Of a stretch of DNA of 64,000 nucleotides, positions 62,355 to 64,000 are shown in pieces. The notes beneath the pieces are model-generated. The model did not search any database. It saw only the letters and a program-made list of their open reading frames with translations, and had not been told where the DNA came from. Both the position numbers and the translations under genes were made by a program. The DNA is from Streptomyces sp. NBC_00683. Lineage in GTDB: Bacteria > Actinomycetota > Actinomycetes > Streptomycetales > Streptomycetaceae. Within the stretch, counting starts at the first letter, position 1, and every line of letters begins with the position of its first letter. The stretch covers positions 5,890,001 to 5,954,000 of the forward strand of contig NZ_CP109013.1 in NCBI RefSeq assembly GCF_036226745.1, read 5' to 3'.

Positions 62355-62390
62355 GAAGGGCGGCGGGACCTTGAGGTCCCGCCGCCCTTC
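62355..62390. terminator. Bidirectional terminator hairpin
   Basis: GAAGGGCGGCGGGACC and GGTCCCGCCGCCCTTC pair perfectly over 16 bp around TTGA, between the convergent I36 and aceE genes. Confidence 0.85.
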
Positions 62391-62408
62391 ACACCATGCT
62401 CCGCGCCG

Positions 62409-64000
62409 TTACGCGTCGCCGCCGGCGGGACCCGGGTCGGCCGCCGCCACATCCAGGAGCGCGTACCGGTCGACCGCCGTCTTCAGCGCCGAACGGTCGA
62501 TCCTGCCCTCCTTCGCCAGCTCCGTGAGCACCGCGAGCACGATCGACTGCGCGTCGATGTGGAAGTAGCGGCGAGCCGCCCCACGGGTGTCGGCGAAGCC
62601 GAAGCCGTCGGCGCCCAGCGACTGGTACGCACCGGGCACCCAGCGCGAGATCTGGTCGGGCACCGAACGCATCCAGTCCGAGACCGCCACGAACGGGCCC
62701 TCGGAGCCGGAGAGCTTCTGCGTCACGTACGGGACGCGCTGCTCCTCCTCGGGGTGGAGCAGGTTGTACCGCTCCACGTCCACGGCCTCGCGGCGCAGCT
62801 CGTTCCAGGAGGTCGCCGACCAGACGTCCGCCTTCACGTTCCACTCGTCGGCGAGGATCTGCTGCGCCTCGACCGCCCACGGGACGGCCACACCGGACGC
62901 CATGATCTGGGCCGGGATCTGGCCCTTCTCGCCGCTCCTGTAGCGGTACACGCCCTTGAGGATGCCGTCGACGTCCACATCGGCGGGCTCGGCCGGGTGC
63001 TGGATCGGCTCGTTGTACACCGTGAGGTAGTAGAAGACGTCCTCGTTCTCCTCGGGCGTCCCGCCGTACATCCTGCGCAGACCGTCCTGGACGATGTGCG
63101 CGATCTCGTACCCGAACGCCGGGTCGTACGCGACACAGCCCGGGTTCGTCGAGGCGAGCAGCTGCGAGTGTCCGTCCGCGTGCTGGAGGCCCTCACCGGT
63201 CAGCGTCGTCCGGCCGGCGGTCGCACCCAGCACGAAGCCGCGCGCGAGCTGGTCGGCCATCTGCCAGAACTGGTCGCCGGTCCGCTGGAAGCCGAACATC
63301 GAGTAGAAGACGTACACCGGGATCAGCGGCTCGCCGTGCGTGGCGTACGCGGAACCGGCGGCGATCAGCGAGGCCGTGCAGCCCGCCTCGGAGATGCCGT
63401 CGTGCAGCATCTGGCCGGTCGGCGACTCCTTGTAGGCGAGGAGGAGGTCACGGTCCACCGCCTCGTACTGCTGGCCGAGAGGGTTGTAGATCTTCGCACT
63501 CGGGAAGAAGGCGTCCATGCCGAAGGTGCGGTACTCGTCGGGCGCGATCAGCACGAAACGCTTGCCGATCTCCTTGTCCCGCATGAGGTCCTTCAGGACG
63601 CGGACGAACGCCATGGTGGTGGCGATCGACTGCTGACCCGAACCCTTCTTCGCAGTCGCGTAGGCCTTGTCGTCCGGCAGCGGGAGCGGCTTGGCACGCA
63701 CCACACGGGTCGGGACGTAGCCGCCCAGACCCTGGCGGCGGTCGTGCATGTACTGGATCTCTTCCGAGTCGCGGCCCGGGTGGTAGTAGGGCGGGTAGCC
63801 CTCGTCCAGCTGCTTGTCCGTGATCGGGATGTGCAGCCGGTCACGGAAGCGCTTGAGGTCCTCGACCGTGAGCTTCTTCATCTGGTGGGTCGCGTTGCGG
63901 CCCTCGAAGTTCGGCCCGAGCGTCCAGCCCTTGACCGTCTGCGCCAGGATCACCGTCGGCTGGCCCTTGTGGGCCTTGGCCGCCGCGTACGCCGCGTAGA
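62409..64000 (-). CDS. aceE: Pyruvate dehydrogenase E1 component, homodimeric (3' part)
   Basis: About 530 C-terminal residues of a protein that is normally about 900 long; the N-terminal part lies beyond the window. Visible blocks are [23 protein letters not shown] (in two stretches), [46 protein letters not shown] (separate strands), [11 protein letters not shown] and [17 protein letters not shown]. It decarboxylates pyruvate with thiamine diphosphate and passes the acetyl group to E2. The internal ATG at 63953 is not the real start. Confidence 0.95.
   Translation of the reverse strand, partial: YAAYAAAKAHKGQPTVILAQTVKGWTLGPNFEGRNATHQMKKLTVEDLKRFRDRLHIPITDKQLDEGYPPYYHPGRDSEEIQYMHDRRQGLGGYVPTRVVRAKPLPLPDDKAYATAKKGSGQQSIATTMAFVRVLKDLMRDKEIGKRFVLIAPDEYRTFGMDAFFPSAKIYNPLGQQYEAVDRDLLLAYKESPTGQMLHDGISEAGCTASLIAAGSAYATHGEPLIPVYVFYSMFGFQRTGDQFWQMADQLARGFVLGATAGRTTLTGEGLQHADGHSQLLASTNPGCVAYDPAFGYEIAHIVQDGLRRMYGGTPEENEDVFYYLTVYNEPIQHPAEPADVDVDGILKGVYRYRSGEKGQIPAQIMASGVAVPWAVEAQQILADEWNVKADVWSATSWNELRREAVDVERYNLLHPEEEQRVPYVTQKLSGSEGPFVAVSDWMRSVPDQISRWVPGAYQSLGADGFGFADTRGAARRYFHIDAQSIVLAVLTELAKEGRIDRSALKTAVDRYALLDVAAADPGPAGGDA

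Overview
The window is very GC-rich DNA from an actinomycete, almost certainly Streptomyces. The evidence is a FasR-type regulator beside a fabD-fabH-acpP-fabF cluster, a DUF3145 gene, a streptomycete-type MatB, an MreB-like Mbl gene, a homodimeric pyruvate dehydrogenase E1 (aceE), leaderless-looking promoters and strong codon bias, with a single in-frame TTA codon found by eye. From memory, the order matB ... mbl ... chvE/ABC ... DUF3145 ... fabF-acpP-fabH-fabD-fasR ... aceE matches the core arm of the S. coelicolor chromosome (about SCO2451 to SCO2371). I saw no rRNA, tRNA, insertion sequence, prophage or CRISPR array.

Layout. 1-2556: two minus-strand genes for ESX/type VII-like helical proteins, one cut by the window edge. 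2998-7607: a divergent TetR/saccharopine-dehydrogenase pair, a cupin, an MFS exporter and a secreted DUF2690 protein. 8035-10849: a fused carboxyltransferase coupled to malonyl-CoA synthetase (matB). 11182-15809: a coupled pair of secreted multidomain carbohydrate proteins (sugar dehydrogenase-PKD-CBM6 and ThuA-CBM6-GH99). 15864-21733: NNP-type nitrate transporter, Lrp regulator, tandem-GAF kinase with a degenerate ATPase domain coupled to mbl, and two unrecognised proteins. 21765-23871: MarR, NADP-dependent reductase and Ohr/OsmC protein.

24053-33972 is a sugar-use locus: a GH51 arabinofuranosidase faces a seven-gene minus-strand array (sugar-acid dehydratase, Zn dehydrogenase, U32-like protein, chvE-mmsA-mmsB sugar ABC transporter, Tat-exported GalM). 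Three sites of a TTCGRTAT(T/A)TCG motif precede its three transcription units, and no transcription factor is encoded inside it. 34084-39469 holds an EI24 membrane protein, a LysE exporter, a flavin amine/amino-acid oxidase carrying the TTA codon, a cytosolic GalM and a lipoprotein esterase. 39832-45357 holds DUF3145 and the type II fatty-acid synthase cluster with FasR.

45433-64000 is housekeeping and signalling: pirin, an MMPL exporter with its own two-component system, small hypothetical proteins, a maltokinase-cap-like protein, a solitary VapB-like antitoxin, a beta-lactamase-fold hydrolase, a MerR/aldo-keto reductase pair with a textbook MerR promoter, a second NarL-type two-component system, a DUF4429/SHOCT protein, a DUF1023 hydrolase, a TetR/DHA2 efflux pair with overlapping operators, an I36 inhibitor-like secreted protein, and the 3' part of aceE. 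The most interesting signals are the ThuA-CBM6-GH99 fusion, the TTCG-motif sugar regulon, the degenerate kinase next to mbl, and several strong unassigned palindromes.
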